From positions 611,048 through 675,047 of the forward strand of contig MNCI01013865.1 in assembly GCA_015680685.1 (NCBI GenBank): a stretch of DNA of 64,000 nucleotides, in the 5' to 3' direction. Within the stretch, counting starts at the first letter, position 1. Every line of letters begins with the position of its first letter. The stretch comes from Gnetum montanum. Lineage: Eukaryota; Streptophyta; Gnetopsida; Gnetales; Gnetaceae. Below are positions 1-11,900 of this stretch, piece by piece. The position numbers were made by a program, and so were the translations under genes. A model generated the notes under the pieces. The model searched no databases, was not told the DNA's origin, and saw nothing but the letters and a program-made list of their open reading frames with translations.

Positions 1-1180
1 GTACTTCATGGAAATCAACAAACACCTATCCAAGGTGTGTGCCAATGACTTGGTTAATCAATGTGTCCCTGATACGAATCAATTACACATTCTCCAAGAT
101 GATCACAAAGGTCCTTGTAAAGGCCACTATGTAGGGAGACACACAGCCATAAAAATCTTGATGGTAGGATACTATTAGCCTACAATCTTCAGGGATGCCT
201 AGCAATTTGTTTGATCTTGTGAACACTATCAAAGAGATAGTGGGATGACCACATGAATGAAGGATCCTTAGTAGTGGATTCAACCACTAAAACCCTTTGA
301 CATATGGGGTATTGACTTCATGGATTCCATCACACCCATGTCCAATGGAAAGGTATATATCATTGTAGCAATTGACTACTGCACTAAATGGATAGCAGTA
401 GCAGTCATCACCAACTATACATCATCCACTACTATTAGATTTGTATAAAAAAATGTTGTAAACAAGTTTGGGATGCCATGTGCACTAATTTTTGATAATG
501 AAACTCATTTTACAATTGCAACTTTTCAAAGACTTATGAAACACTTTAAGGGTTGAACATAAGTTAACAACACCCTATTATCCCCAAGCAATAGTCAAGC
601 AGAGGTAACTAATAAGGAGATCACAAAGATCCTAACAAAGACCATAATCAAATACAGAAGAGACTGGAGCATAAAACTCAACAATGCCCTTTTGGCTTGT
701 GTTCAACATGAAAACTCCCTATAGGCTACTCTCCCTATGAGTTAGTGTACAGGAAACTTCCAACACTCCTTATTCAATTCAAGCCTCATACACTCTCAAT
801 AGTCTATGAACTAAATCTTGACCTGAGCCTAGCATAAAAAGAAAGATTGATCAACCTCAATGTGCTAGACAAAAAGTCAATTTGTGGCCCTATCTTTTAA
901 TGAAGTACACAAAGCATTCAATAATCAATGACATGACCTTAGAATATGGAAAGTGAAATTTCAATTGGGAGATAAGGTTCTCTATTGGAATCCCACACAT
1001 GTACCCCATAAAACAAAAGTTTCAAATATTGTGAGAGGGACCTTATATAATTGATGAAATCCTTTTCACTAGGGCCATGACCATATACAAACCTAAGATC
1101 CCAAATAAAAACTAGTTGGTCAACATCCAACAAGTGAAGCTTTTTCATGAGCCCAAGCAAGCCAATGTACTAAATACCTC
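1..1180 (+). pseudogene. Athila-like Ty3/gypsy integrase, decayed (copy 1)
   Basis: This is the remains of a retrotransposon integrase, the enzyme that joins reverse-transcribed element DNA to host DNA. A zinc-binding region can be read at about 89-250 (GHY, then SCEHYQR in which His and Cys positions are kept). The catalytic core starts near 297 with FDIWGIDFM, followed by the IDYCTKW and LIFDNETHF blocks that hold two catalytic acidic residues. The C-terminal tail is at about 945-1160 (VKFQLGDKVLYWNPTH). Several stops and frameshifts break it, so it is not functional. The same tail recurs on the minus strand at 26345-26560 and 39840-40020, which shows three related copies in this window. 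The 5' part lies outside the window. Confidence 0.85.
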
Positions 1181-3270
1181 AACAGATTCTACAACCATGC
1201 TCAATTTTTTAGATCTCCTCCTTCCAATTTATTTGTGGGAAAGATGGACATATGTGCTAATCATTCATATGGCTCTTTAGTTTTTTAATTTTTTGTTTTT
1301 TCACATTTTTTATTTTGCAAGTTATTTATTTTACACCTTTTTGATCTTCAACATTTTCCCTACATTTACATCATTTTTTATTTTCTACCATTATTAGTAT
1401 GTTTTAATCCTTCTTGAATATTTTACACTTTCTTATATATCTTGTACCTTATTTAGTTTGAGTGTGATTTTCAAATTTCTACTAATAAATGTGCTTTGTG
1501 CCAATAGGACACAATGGTGTTGTAGCTATTACTAATCGTGGTTTTTGCTTTATGTTTTGTTTGCTAATGTCTGGTTTCTATTTTTGAATTTTTGTACCAA
1601 TGGCTCAGTCATGGTTTCTTTTTCATGGAATAGGCAATGATTCCATGACATCCACCCATTCACGAACTCTATGGTTTTCCTTGTTTTGGAAGTTTGAGGT
1701 CCCTTTCATTAAATAAACTTTTAATAAATTGATGACCTTTGTAGTTTCCAGAATTGGGAAGGATTCAAAGGTTTGTACAAGGTGTAACTTCAAGACGACT
1801 CAATACTCTTTGTACTCTTCTACTTACTTGGGTGCTTGAGTATTTTCCTAGGCTTCTTACTGTTCAATGTCAACCACTATAGAAAGTCAAATAATATATT
1901 TACATGGTGTGGTTTCCATCCAAAAAGAAAAAATAAACAAAAAGAAAAACAAACATGATGGAAATTCAAAGCACACACCTTAGACAAATAAACAGCCTAC
2001 ATGCATAGTTATGGAACTAGAAAGACATGGTATCCATGCCTAAAGTTCCCCTCTAACTAAGGCTCTCTCTCACTTCCTACTTCTCTTCTCTTCTCTTTAT
2101 AGAACAATGGTTGTTCTATGGGTGCACTCTTGTGTCTCAGGGGGATGGATTGGTCTTAGAGTGGTGATGTGAAGTTACTAAAAGAGGTTGGTTTTGATCT
2201 AGACTAAGGAAGGATCTTCTCAGGTCATTTTAAACGTAAAACTCCATAAGGGACTTTTTATGACCTCAATTTGGAATACCATTCTACCTTCTCCATCATC
2301 CATCTATGCTAACCATAATTCACCTCACTTTCAATGTCCATGTTCTTGATTCTATGTCTTGGTTTGATGTACTTGAATTCTTTGGTAGAATCTTCTAGGT
2401 TTTGGTCCTTAACTTGCACTAACCATTAATCATCTATGGGGTCCACATACTCCTTAAGTTGAGGTTAGGAAAGGGCAAACAAGGCATGTGCCTACTATGG
2501 AAAAGACCTACTTGCATATCTCTTAGTTGGGTTCATTAAGTAACTTATCCTTAGATATTTTTTGCAATCAAAATCTTTCATACATCCATCTTCCACATCA
2601 CACCATGTGCTCTTTTACATATTTTGTTCATTCAAAAAGTTCTCCATCAAAGTTTTCAATTTTTGAGCTTTCAAAGACCCTCTTCAATGGTTTTATCATA
2701 TTCTTGAATTTTTTTAGATTTCATAGACCCTAATTTCATTGAAAAATTCCTCATATTTTTTGAGATATTGACATTTAAAATTTTTTGTTGAGGGGCCTCG
2801 TATATGGGGCCCTATCGATAGAGCTGACCCATATACACGGCCCTATATATGGGGCCCTATTGACATAAGAGAAAAATAATATATATATATACATAACCCC
2901 ACTTTGAAAATTTTACATTTTCTTACAAATGATAAGAGAGTTTTCCAAATTTTTAGAGCCCATAACTTACAAATCGTTTATCCAAATCATGTTGTTCTTT
3001 AACTTTATAGCTACTAGAGGTAAGATCTTCATCGTGGGGACCACAAATGTATCATTTTTGATAGAAAATTTTTTACCATTTTTCTAACTCCCACAAAGGT
3101 TTAACTACAAAATCAATCCAACGAACTTCAATGACATCCATAATTAATAATTAATAAAATAATCAATCTACCATGGTCCAACCTTAGCCAAAGTGTAACT
3201 AACTAATGAGAAAAGGTATTCAAAACTTTAAAGTTACACATTATATCTACTAATCCATGGATGTGTTGTG
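1181..3270 (+). mobile_element. Athila-like 3' non-coding region (copy 1)
   Basis: This AT-rich stretch without a credible gene aligns by eye with the region between integrase and 3' LTR in the minus-strand copies at 26215-24880 and 39750-38600. Shared blocks include a GTGCTAATCATTCA-like piece near 1235, AAACTTTTAATAAATTGATG near 1710, and TGGTTTGATGTACTTGAATT near 2360. In Athila elements this position often carries an env-like ORF, but none is open here. At 2790-2870 it contains a cluster of GGGGCCC, ATCGAT and TATATA palindromes like those in LTR U3 regions. Confidence 0.6.
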
Positions 3271-4390
3271 ACCATAGATGGCATCAAAATGAAAGCACAC
3301 GTAGGTAGCAAGACCATCCCAACCAAGGGAAAAATAGCCTAGAACAAGAAGATGCCAAGAACATCCCCAAGAAGAACTGCTTGCAACCCATGCCATAGGT
3401 CATCTTTGGGAGGAGGCAGAAGTGGAATCTATCAAACAAATTCTAGAACTAGTAGTAGAAATAGAACACTCCCATCAAGATGATGCACTAGAACAACTAG
3501 AAAATCTTGAGGTGACCTTTATAGAGGCTTGTTTGAATCAAACCAAATCAAGGAAGGTCCAAAAATCAATGCTCCAAGAGTTAAACTTTGGACCTTTCTT
3601 GGAGCATGCACTAAGAGAAGTGTAGGACCAACTGAAGGCCTCTTCCATGTAGCCAATCATCACTTCCACTAGGGAGTGGTACATGGGAGAGACATTTTTA
3701 TTCTAAAATAATAGGCAACCTAGATTAATAGTGAAAATCAAGGACAACTTAGTGTCCTACTTGACATAGGCCATTGATGTAGAACTTGGGTTTCCTGAAA
3801 TAGGGGTAAATCTTATTGAGATCTAAATGCAAGCAAATCCCAGCATAAAAAAGAATGGATTTAACTCTGCTATGGTGTCAACTACAAGAATTTTGGCATG
3901 CTCACATCGGCAGAGATGATTCACTACAAGATTGCGACCTTCCACCTCAATCCCACAATGAAGCTAAGCGAAATCACTTCCTTCTCTACCTGAGCATGCA
4001 CCACTTTGAGTGGGAGATTCCTTGTTAACCTTGCATAGCTAATCTATCTAGCGATGGAGAAGTAGTTTACAGAAAATGAACATGGAAGAAAGGCACTTCT
4101 CTTCCCATGCCTCATTAGGAAACTTTATTGAAGAGGAGGAATAGCTTGTTACACCAATGATACTATCAGGACAATTCTAGCCACCAATTGTGCAAAAATT
4201 ATGAAGGATAAGATGTTTGCCACAATGATCGAAGAAAAGGAGCAACAACTACCACCTCTGCCGACCACTTAGACAACTATGCCAAACATTGCTACAACTG
4301 CCCAATGGTTGCACAAATATAGAGAATGGCTCTTGAGTGAACAAGAGAAATAAGCAGGCATAAGTGGTGGGGACCCATCTGTATATAGAC
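3271..4390 (+). pseudogene. Putative plant-transposon protein ORF, N-terminal half (element A)
   Basis: A decayed ORF can be followed from an ATG at 3271 (product begins MASK) through several stops, most of them TAG or TGA where Gln or Arg would fit. Its best block is 3422-3625. It clearly matches the ORF of the nested element at 27879-30397: both have a WYLGETYLF-like motif, and both have an FPCLIRKL then GYTND block (here near 4110-4165) and a YRPxMSH block (near 4385). This pattern resembles the domain annotated as putative plant transposon protein (Transposase_32-like). Biochemical function is unknown. The ORF resumes near 5850 after an unrelated insertion. Confidence 0.6.
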
Positions 4391-4429
4391 CAGCCATGAG
4401 TCACTAACAAGCCAGGAAAATTTTGGTGC

Positions 4430-5580
4430 TAGATACCTTTAAAATTTATTTTTCCTTTTTATTTTGTTGTAGAAATTGTCACCTCATCTGTGATTGACCC
4501 ACAAGTCGTATCCTATGGAGGAACAATTAAAAAGTCAAAGAAATCATTAAGAAAATAAACAATTAGAATTGAATCTAATTAAATTCCATACTTATGCCTG
4601 TCACTCATAAGTAAAATTATAAACCTTTATCCTAACTTCTAATCATAAGTTCAAAAATAAATATTTATAATTAAATCAAATTGGAATTATAAATAATAAT
4701 TTGAAGATTACAAAGGAGGCTTACCTAAATTGCAATCCTGCTCTGTTGTCTCCACAATGCAGCAATTTGATTGTAAGTTATAAGAATTTCCATAAAGCTC
4801 AACAAATATTCAATAAATCTCAAGCATAATTCATTCTAATGTGACATGGAATTTACTAGTATAAACTCCTTCTTCCTGTTTTTTCAACAGAAATGAATTT
4901 TCTTTTGATGTGTATGCATAATCCCCTTTTTCCTCCCAAACAAAATTAAATTTTTTAGTGCCTAATAAATCCTTTTTTATATTGCCACGATTTAAAAATA
5001 AATATTACAATAATATCTAGGTATTGCAAAACCCAATACTAATCCGTTAAAATTGGTACTCCTACCAATCTTAGCTTTTTAATGTTTTAAATTAATATGG
5101 ATTCTCAAGGAAGTGGCAAAAGAGGCGTATGTAATGCTCCATGCATTCATCCAAGAAGAAAATAAATCTTCGAAATTCTCTACCATGGTCTTCACTGGCA
5201 CTTTATCCTCATCAATATCCACCATGCCATTGCCTGCACCGATGTTTAAAAATAAATATTTTAATAATAATGAATGCAGAAAAATTTGATACCAATCCAT
5301 TATTTTTGGTATAGATGCCAAATCTAGTGTTCTTGTTATCATGAATTTTCCAGAAATGGTGGGAAAGACAAAGACATTGCAAAAATGAAGAAGATAATTT
5401 ACATAGCTCACAGGAACATCATTATTGACATTGTTATCCAATGACAACGATGGTGGCAGATTCAAATNTTACCACTTACATAAACAAATAAAATAATCAT
5501 TAGATAGACAATTAACTATATGAAATATAGAATGAAATTAATTAAAATACATAATTTTGACAAAAATACTTATTAAAATT
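4430..5580. other. Unassigned insertion inside the element A ORF
   Basis: About 1.1 kb of AT-rich DNA separates the two halves of the element A ORF and has no counterpart in the related ORF at 27.9-30.4 kb. An open frame of 128 codons lies on the minus strand at 5079-5465, but I do not recognise its product and its composition is not convincing. No clear terminal repeats were found. One N lies near 5467. Confidence 0.4.
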
Positions 5581-5849
5581 GAACAAATTTTTGGGTTCAA
5601 CAGTCATCTTAATGAGGTGGCCTGAACAATCAACTTGATGGGTGAAGGTGGATCTATTTTCTTAGCCCAAAGAATGTAGTTTCCTACGAGGCTGAATCTA
5701 AGCGTCAAACAGGTTATAGTATCTCTCATAGAATAATAGCCACTCCTAGAAATATCTGGGAATGTTGCAACCTTCTCGATGTGCTCAGAGGAGGGTGAGG
5801 GGGCAATAGTTTTGGTGATACAACACCAGGGATAGGAGACTATAGCAAA

Positions 5850-7250
5850 AGTGGTCGCTGATCATATTGCTGAAACGCTCAATGCCCTTGTAGCATCTAC
5901 ACTAAACATCACTACACTCAAAGATGTGCAAACATCTACAGGAATCATAATTGGTAGAATAAATGAAGCACAACATGAAAAACTACTGGACCAACTAGTG
6001 GGAATCAAGCAACCAGTTTCAGATATCTTTGAACTTCCAAATAGTATTACAGCAACCCAGTCAGAGCTACTTAAGAAAAGGGGCAAGAATATCATATTGG
6101 AGGGGCAACTTGAAATATCCAAGGAGTAGAATGAATGCTTGGCTGCAGAAGTTACTAAATTAAGAGCCTAGATTACCAAATCCATATTCCTCAATGTGGC
6201 ACTAACAAGAGATGAAGCTATGGAATAGCTTCATACTAGACTAAAAGGGATTGAGGGTGCAATGGAGATAGTAGTGTTCTACTAGTTCTTAATAGAGTCC
6301 ACACAACACAAGATTTAGAAGGCCTTGGATTAGACCTGCTAGGAGAACATGTAATTGACTGCAAAAAACCATCACCTATAGAATGTTGATGCACACAAGC
6401 AACAATTAACAAATTTCATCCATTAATAGTAGGAGCAACTAGCCAAAGCAAACACAAAATTGAGGAGATTAGCAACAAAAAATAAAAATCTCTTCATGGA
6501 GTAGGTCTATGCTCTTTGCTAGAAAACTACGATCAAGGTAGCCACCTAAAAATCAAAGGCTCTCAAACTTGAGAGAGTCAAGGATCATTATAGAGAACAA
6601 GTTAGTCTACAAAAGGATGTAAATGAAAAACACATCCAGTTGGTGAAGGCAAAAGTGAATAAAACCTTTTAATAGCTCTAGCAGGAAAAAGAAGTGTGGC
6701 AACTAATCGTTGATGGGATAGATGCCTACAACAAAGAGAAAATTTGCATGAAGGAGCTATAGATTTAAGAGAAGATGGAGTATATGAAGCTTGCCAATCT
6801 CTGTTATGCAAATTTGGCCATGTTGACTATTGGACAACCATGGTCGAACTTGAGAAGTAGGTGGCCAGCTCATGCCTATTGTACGAGGCTAAGTTCAAGC
6901 ATCACAAGGACACTAAGCAAAAACTTATGGTGGCAAACGCTAAACTTGAAGTTCTCAAAGCACGATTCACAAATCAATAATCAACTACCAAGAACCTAGC
7001 CAAGAGGATGAACAACTAAAGGAGCTACAGGATGCAGTCAGGATGTTCAATATTAAATGCAAACAGTTTGTTGCCTAGCTTGTCAATGTGAAGGAGATGT
7101 TCCTGATAATGCCTTGTCAATGGGATTTCCCCATTCCAGCCCACATTGATGATGTTGTGTGAATTATGAATGATCCCCAGTGCAAGGAGGAGAAGATGAA
7201 GGCATTGTTAGATCTGATCTTCTCCACCACCTTCACATCATCAAAGGATG
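5850..7250 (+). pseudogene. Putative plant-transposon protein ORF, coiled-coil and C-terminal half (element A)
   Basis: The element A ORF continues with heptad-rich, Lys/Glu/Leu-rich sequence (5851-6129 is open) predicted to form coiled coils. A diagnostic block near 6775, YMKLANLCYANLAMLT, matches YMELANLRYANLAMLT of the nested element (28212-28466, minus). The C-terminal block near 7095-7190, with MPCQWDFPIP and then KEEKMKALL, matches LPCPWEVPTP and EEEKLQAIL there. Multiple stops and frameshifts show it is dead. The matching order of blocks indicates one long protein with an N-terminal globular domain, a coiled-coil middle and a short proline-containing end. Confidence 0.65.
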
Positions 7251-7440
7251 TGCTGTCAAATTTTTGTGTAGTCATGTCATGGTGTTCAATTTTGTGTCAT
7301 GAATACCACAATTTTGTAATGTGTTGATTCATACACTCCAACACTCAATTTTGTCAAGTTAATTAATTTTGTTAAGAGTCAGTCAATAATCTCATACCTT
7401 CTCAATTTTGTAAAGAAACTCGAGGACAAGTTTTCATTCA

Positions 7441-7452
7441 GTTGTGGGGGTA
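7441..7452 (+). other. Polypurine tract of element A
   Basis: GTTGTGGGGGTA lies directly before the LTR start TGATGA. The same tract, in reverse orientation, sits next to the LTRs at 24189, 27709 and (mutated) 37854. It primes plus-strand DNA synthesis in LTR elements. About 90 bases upstream of it are also shared among these four copies. Confidence 0.75.
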
Positions 7453-8401
7453 TGATGAAGTGCCAAAGTGTGGCATCAATAGGCCCCCATTGATGTGGCC
7501 TCGTCGACGGGCCCTCGTCAATAGTGTCCCATTTACATGGTGTTGCCCTATCAACAAGGTTGCATCAATGTAGCGTTTGCTACATCTATGGGGCCCTGTC
7601 GACATAGTATTGTAAAAAAAACTATAAATACAAGCTCCCAACTATGTTTATGGAAATGAAGTCATAGTAGTAGTCAAGCTCTTGCAATTTGTTCATTTAA
7701 AAGTTAGAATATTTTCCCGAGTGCTAGTAGTAGGAGTCATTGAGTGTATAGATCTTGATTCGAGCATTGTTGTACCTGAACTACACCCGTGTGTACAGTA
7801 ATAAAGACAAGCTTCTTAATAAACCTTGTAGCATTTTGGATAGTTTAAATGTTTATTTTTGTATTTAATGTTTTCAATTATTTGTTCAATGTTTCTTAGT
7901 AATTAAGCTAGTTAAGTGATTAAGTAAAATAAGCTCAATAGGTTAAATACATAAGTATGACCGCTTCAAGCATAAACACATATTCGCTTGGTAATCTCGT
8001 TATTACTTGATGCACCCAGTAGCATAGCGCTTGGTAACCCAACAATGGATATGTGGGTTCAAGACATATACAGAAAGTGGGACTAGGTACTTATGTTAAG
8101 ACAAGTTAGAGATTAATTAGTTAACTAAATTAGATTAGTTATTAAATTACGTCATCTCTCTACTTTAAGCACTAAAGAACATAAAACACAAAACAATAAA
8201 AATCATATGCTTCGATTACACTTAACCATACCATGTGCATCATAGTATAATTGGGAAGATAACAAACAACGTTAAGGCAAAGTTCACTTCCTAGAAAACT
8301 AGTGCACAAGAAATTATAAAGTCCACAAAATTTGACTAGATTGCACATGTACGCTTTGTGATTCATATGGTTAGGCGTAGGGGTACCTCATCCAATAATC
8401 A
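7453..8401 (+). repeat. LTR A (3' LTR, TGATGA...ATCA family)
   Basis: The LTR starts TGATGAAG next to a polypurine tract and ends in GGGGTACCTCATCC then AATCA, matching the ends of LTRs B, C1, C2, D and E. A TATA box (CTATAAATAC) is at about 7621-7631. The U3 part, 7475-7610, is packed with GGGCCC, GTCGAC and CATCAAT-type short repeats. The exact last base is uncertain by a few bases. It ends about 0.5 kb from the receptor-kinase stop codon. Confidence 0.75.
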
Positions 8402-8919
8402 CTAGATATCTATAAACAAGATTTAAATGACTCAAAAAATTTAAGCAACAAGGTAAATAAGCTAGAATTTGCACAATTCAGAAATTTTGTGAGTAATAGA
8501 ATAGCAAAGAAGCAATGGATCTACTTACGGGATTGGCTACTAAATCTAGCAGCACTACATGTAATTCCAAATAGATTTGCTGAAGAAAGATTGGATCCAC
8601 TAAAAAAATCAAATTCAAATTCACTAAAGAAACATCAAATTCATATAAAAAGCATACGATCTATTCAATTGAAAAGTATAGAACACAACTATCAAATTAC
8701 CCATCGGAAGTTGATCTCTGCGAAAACAAATTCCCATAAGTTCATAATTTCATATAATTCATGCCCATGGCGTAAAGTAAAATTCTTTTCAATTTTTATT
8801 CAGAAGCATTTTAATTCTAGTTTTCATTATTAAAAAATAACATGAACTGTACAGTCATAGGAAAAAGACACATAGAAGACTAAACATGCTGTTCAAGTTT
8901 GAGTTTAGGCAATCTCCCA
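8402..8919. other. 3' flank of the receptor kinase gene
   Basis: This is AT-rich DNA between LTR A and the kinase stop codon. It should include the gene's 3' UTR. A plus-strand open frame of 114 codons at 8489-8833 has no recognisable features and is probably chance. Confidence 0.4.
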
Positions 8920-11900
8920 TTACTTGGGCAGTATTGGTTTCACCATGGGGGAGGTATCCCCACTGTAAAAGAATATGTCAGAAGAAGAACCACTATTCTC
9001 AACGTCTATACTGGAGTACGAGGGATATGCAGAGCTACAGGTAGTAATATGTGTCTCATATTTTCCAGAGTTCGGGTTTCGTGATGGTGGATCATTTAAG
9101 AAAAGCAAACTTTCTAGAATGTTTTCCAGCTCTTTCACAATGGCTCTCGTGTAGGGTCTTTCAGATGCATCATGCTCAGTGCATTTCAGAGCCAAACTCA
9201 AAAACCTTTCAAGGCTTTCAACCTCATCGGCACTGTTTATCTGTGTTCGTAACACTGGATCGAGCAGGTTTTGACGAAAACCAATTATGTTATGCTTCTT
9301 TATCACATCAGTCACCACAGAGGTTATATGCATGCCTTGCCTGATAGGAGGCCTACTGGTCAAAAGCTCTAGCATCACTATACCAAAGCTATAAACATCG
9401 CTCTTCTCAGTAACCTGTTGGGCCAAGTAGTACTCTGGATCGATGTAACCCTGTTTATCACATGAAAAACGTTTTGTCATATTTAACCATTTATGTTTAT
9501 TATTCCTTTGGTTAATTGAATTCACTGTTTCACGGTAATTTTACTATCATTTTTGCTAAAGTGTATTTTAGGTAAATTTAAGTTCTATTTTAAATAAAAT
9601 TGAAATTAATTTAAAATTAAATTGAATTAAAGTTAAGAAAAATGGTTATATAGTTAAATAAAATTCAATTGAACACATAGATAAAAAACAGTAACAGTAT
9701 TGACTAAAATTAAATTCTATGTAGTAAACTAAACTAATGCTAATAGGATCTCCTTAGACACTAAAAAAATTCAGTTTTGGGTTATTTGTAAATTCATATA
9801 TCTTCATAAAGATAAAAGATTGCTGTTTGGAAATCCAAATGTTAAAAACTTTATTGGGAATTGAATTAAGGTGGATTAAACAAGAAGCTAGCTTTAAGCC
9901 AGGGAACATGCTACCACTCACCAGTGTTCCTTTCACTGCTACTGATACATCATCGGCTTCCACAAGCTTGCCTAGGCCAAAATCTGCGACCTTTGCCGTT
10001 AGGTTTTCATCCAGCAGGATATTATCAGCTTTGATGTCTCTGTGGATTATGGGAGGATTAGCAAACTCATGCAAGTACATCAACCCTTTAGCTGAATCCA
10101 GGGCTATTTGAACTCTCCTATTCCAGTCCAATTGAAACTCTGCTTTTCCTGTTCCAGAAGAAGAAATGTCAAGATATTTGCTTAAAATTGCAGGGACAGA
10201 GTATGACGACATACTCCCAAAACCCGAAAAAGAAACTTTGGTAATATAGTGGCTCTACCCTGCAAGGCTGCTCCCAGCGCTCCACATGGGATGTACTCAT
10301 ATACTAGCATTTGTTCTCCTTCTTCACAGCAGAACCCAATGAGCCCAACTAAGTTCTTGTGATGAACTCTTGACAGCAGCTCTACCTCATTTCTGAATTC
10401 TGCTGTACCCTGAAGTGAGTCTGGTTTGGCCCTTTTCACGGCCACTGTTTTAACTTTATCTAGCCTGCCTTTATACACCTGCAACCCACCTTACAAATCC
10501 TTTCAATTTTTACAGTTTTTTTCTTTTTCTTTTTCAAATTGCATATAGTTGATCTTCCTGCTGGTACCATCTCCGCCAGGGAAGATCTTAAAAAGCAACT
10601 CATATTGAAAACCGAGAGAATTTATTAATCTATTTTGGAGGTTGAAACTAGGACACAGACTTACCATGCCATAACCACCTGCACCAATCTCATTACTCTT
10701 TGAGAAACCGTCGGTGATTTTTCTTATTTCATCCAATGTAAACAACCGAGAACCTTTGATTTCAGGGAACCTTTCACCTTTACTGGACCAGATAGCTGAA
10801 ATTTGAGGAAAAAAATAATACATTTGAGAGTAATATATGAAAAATGGCTAAGGCCGCTAATGACAGGCAAATACAATACTGACCAAATGGTTTTAGGGCT
10901 GCAGAGGCCTTGTCAGCTCTTCTCTTCTGTTGAATTGCATACACTACTGCGCAAATAGTAATGATGCTCAGGATAACAGCACTAACTGCAATTCCAACAA
11001 TGCCTCCTACGGATAGACGCTTTGCAGATTGTGCTGCATGTGAAGTTGAAAATGACAGATTAGGAAAATCAAAATGTATTAACTTGTGGTTCAAATTGCA
11101 AGTAAGAACTTGCCGGTGAGTGACTAGAACATTAGGACGTACCTTCAGAATTATCAGCTGGATAAAATTGGCAAGGCTGGAAATCTGGAGGAGGATCGTA
11201 TATATGCAGTGACAACAGCCCGCTGAGAGAAGAAAATGAGATATTGGAAGAATTTGAAGAGGTTGAATTAGAAGTAGGGAAGAATTTCACTTCTATAGGT
11301 AAGTAGTTGTGAATGTCAAAGTCAAGAACAGTTAGATAAACTGCTCCAATAGGAAGAAATGTATTGACAAAGGAATCTTCTAAGCTCTGGAATCTTGTTT
11401 TATTGTTCAGGTAGGAAAAACTTGGTGCTAGTAAAAGCAGCTTGGCATTCACAGGCTCTTGGCATTCACAGGCTTGAGGATTAACATGAAGATGTGACGG
11501 ACAATCTGTGTTGTTACATTGTGACAGGCTTGTTTCATAGTTTTGTCCTTGACTGTTGCTGTTTTTACACCCAAATACTGAGCCTGAGGCCGAACTATTA
11601 CAGATAGGGTTGCCTTGAAGCCTGCATGGTTAAAATATCCATGTCTTTTAATTTTTTTCTGCCTTATCTTATGAAGACTGATGCGCAAATATTAAATGTA
11701 AAATCATCAATGATAATAATTGAGAATATCAAAATTTTGTCTAACAACACACTGATGGGTTCCTAGCCAAGCACTGGTAAATCTATGCCTTGAGGTATCT
11801 CGAAAAGCTACAAAAGTACCTGTTGAAGTCTATTTATAAAATTGCAAGTGCATTATATGTTATGTAAAGCTATCAATGCACATAAAGAACAACAACAAAG

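Noticed and set aside
5079-5465. 128-codon minus-strand open frame
   Set aside because: No family recognised and no splice or homology support; kept only as part of an unassigned insertion.
8489-8833. 114-codon plus-strand open frame downstream of the kinase
   Set aside because: Composition is Lys/Ser/Ile-rich as expected from AT-rich DNA, with no motif and no relation to neighbours.
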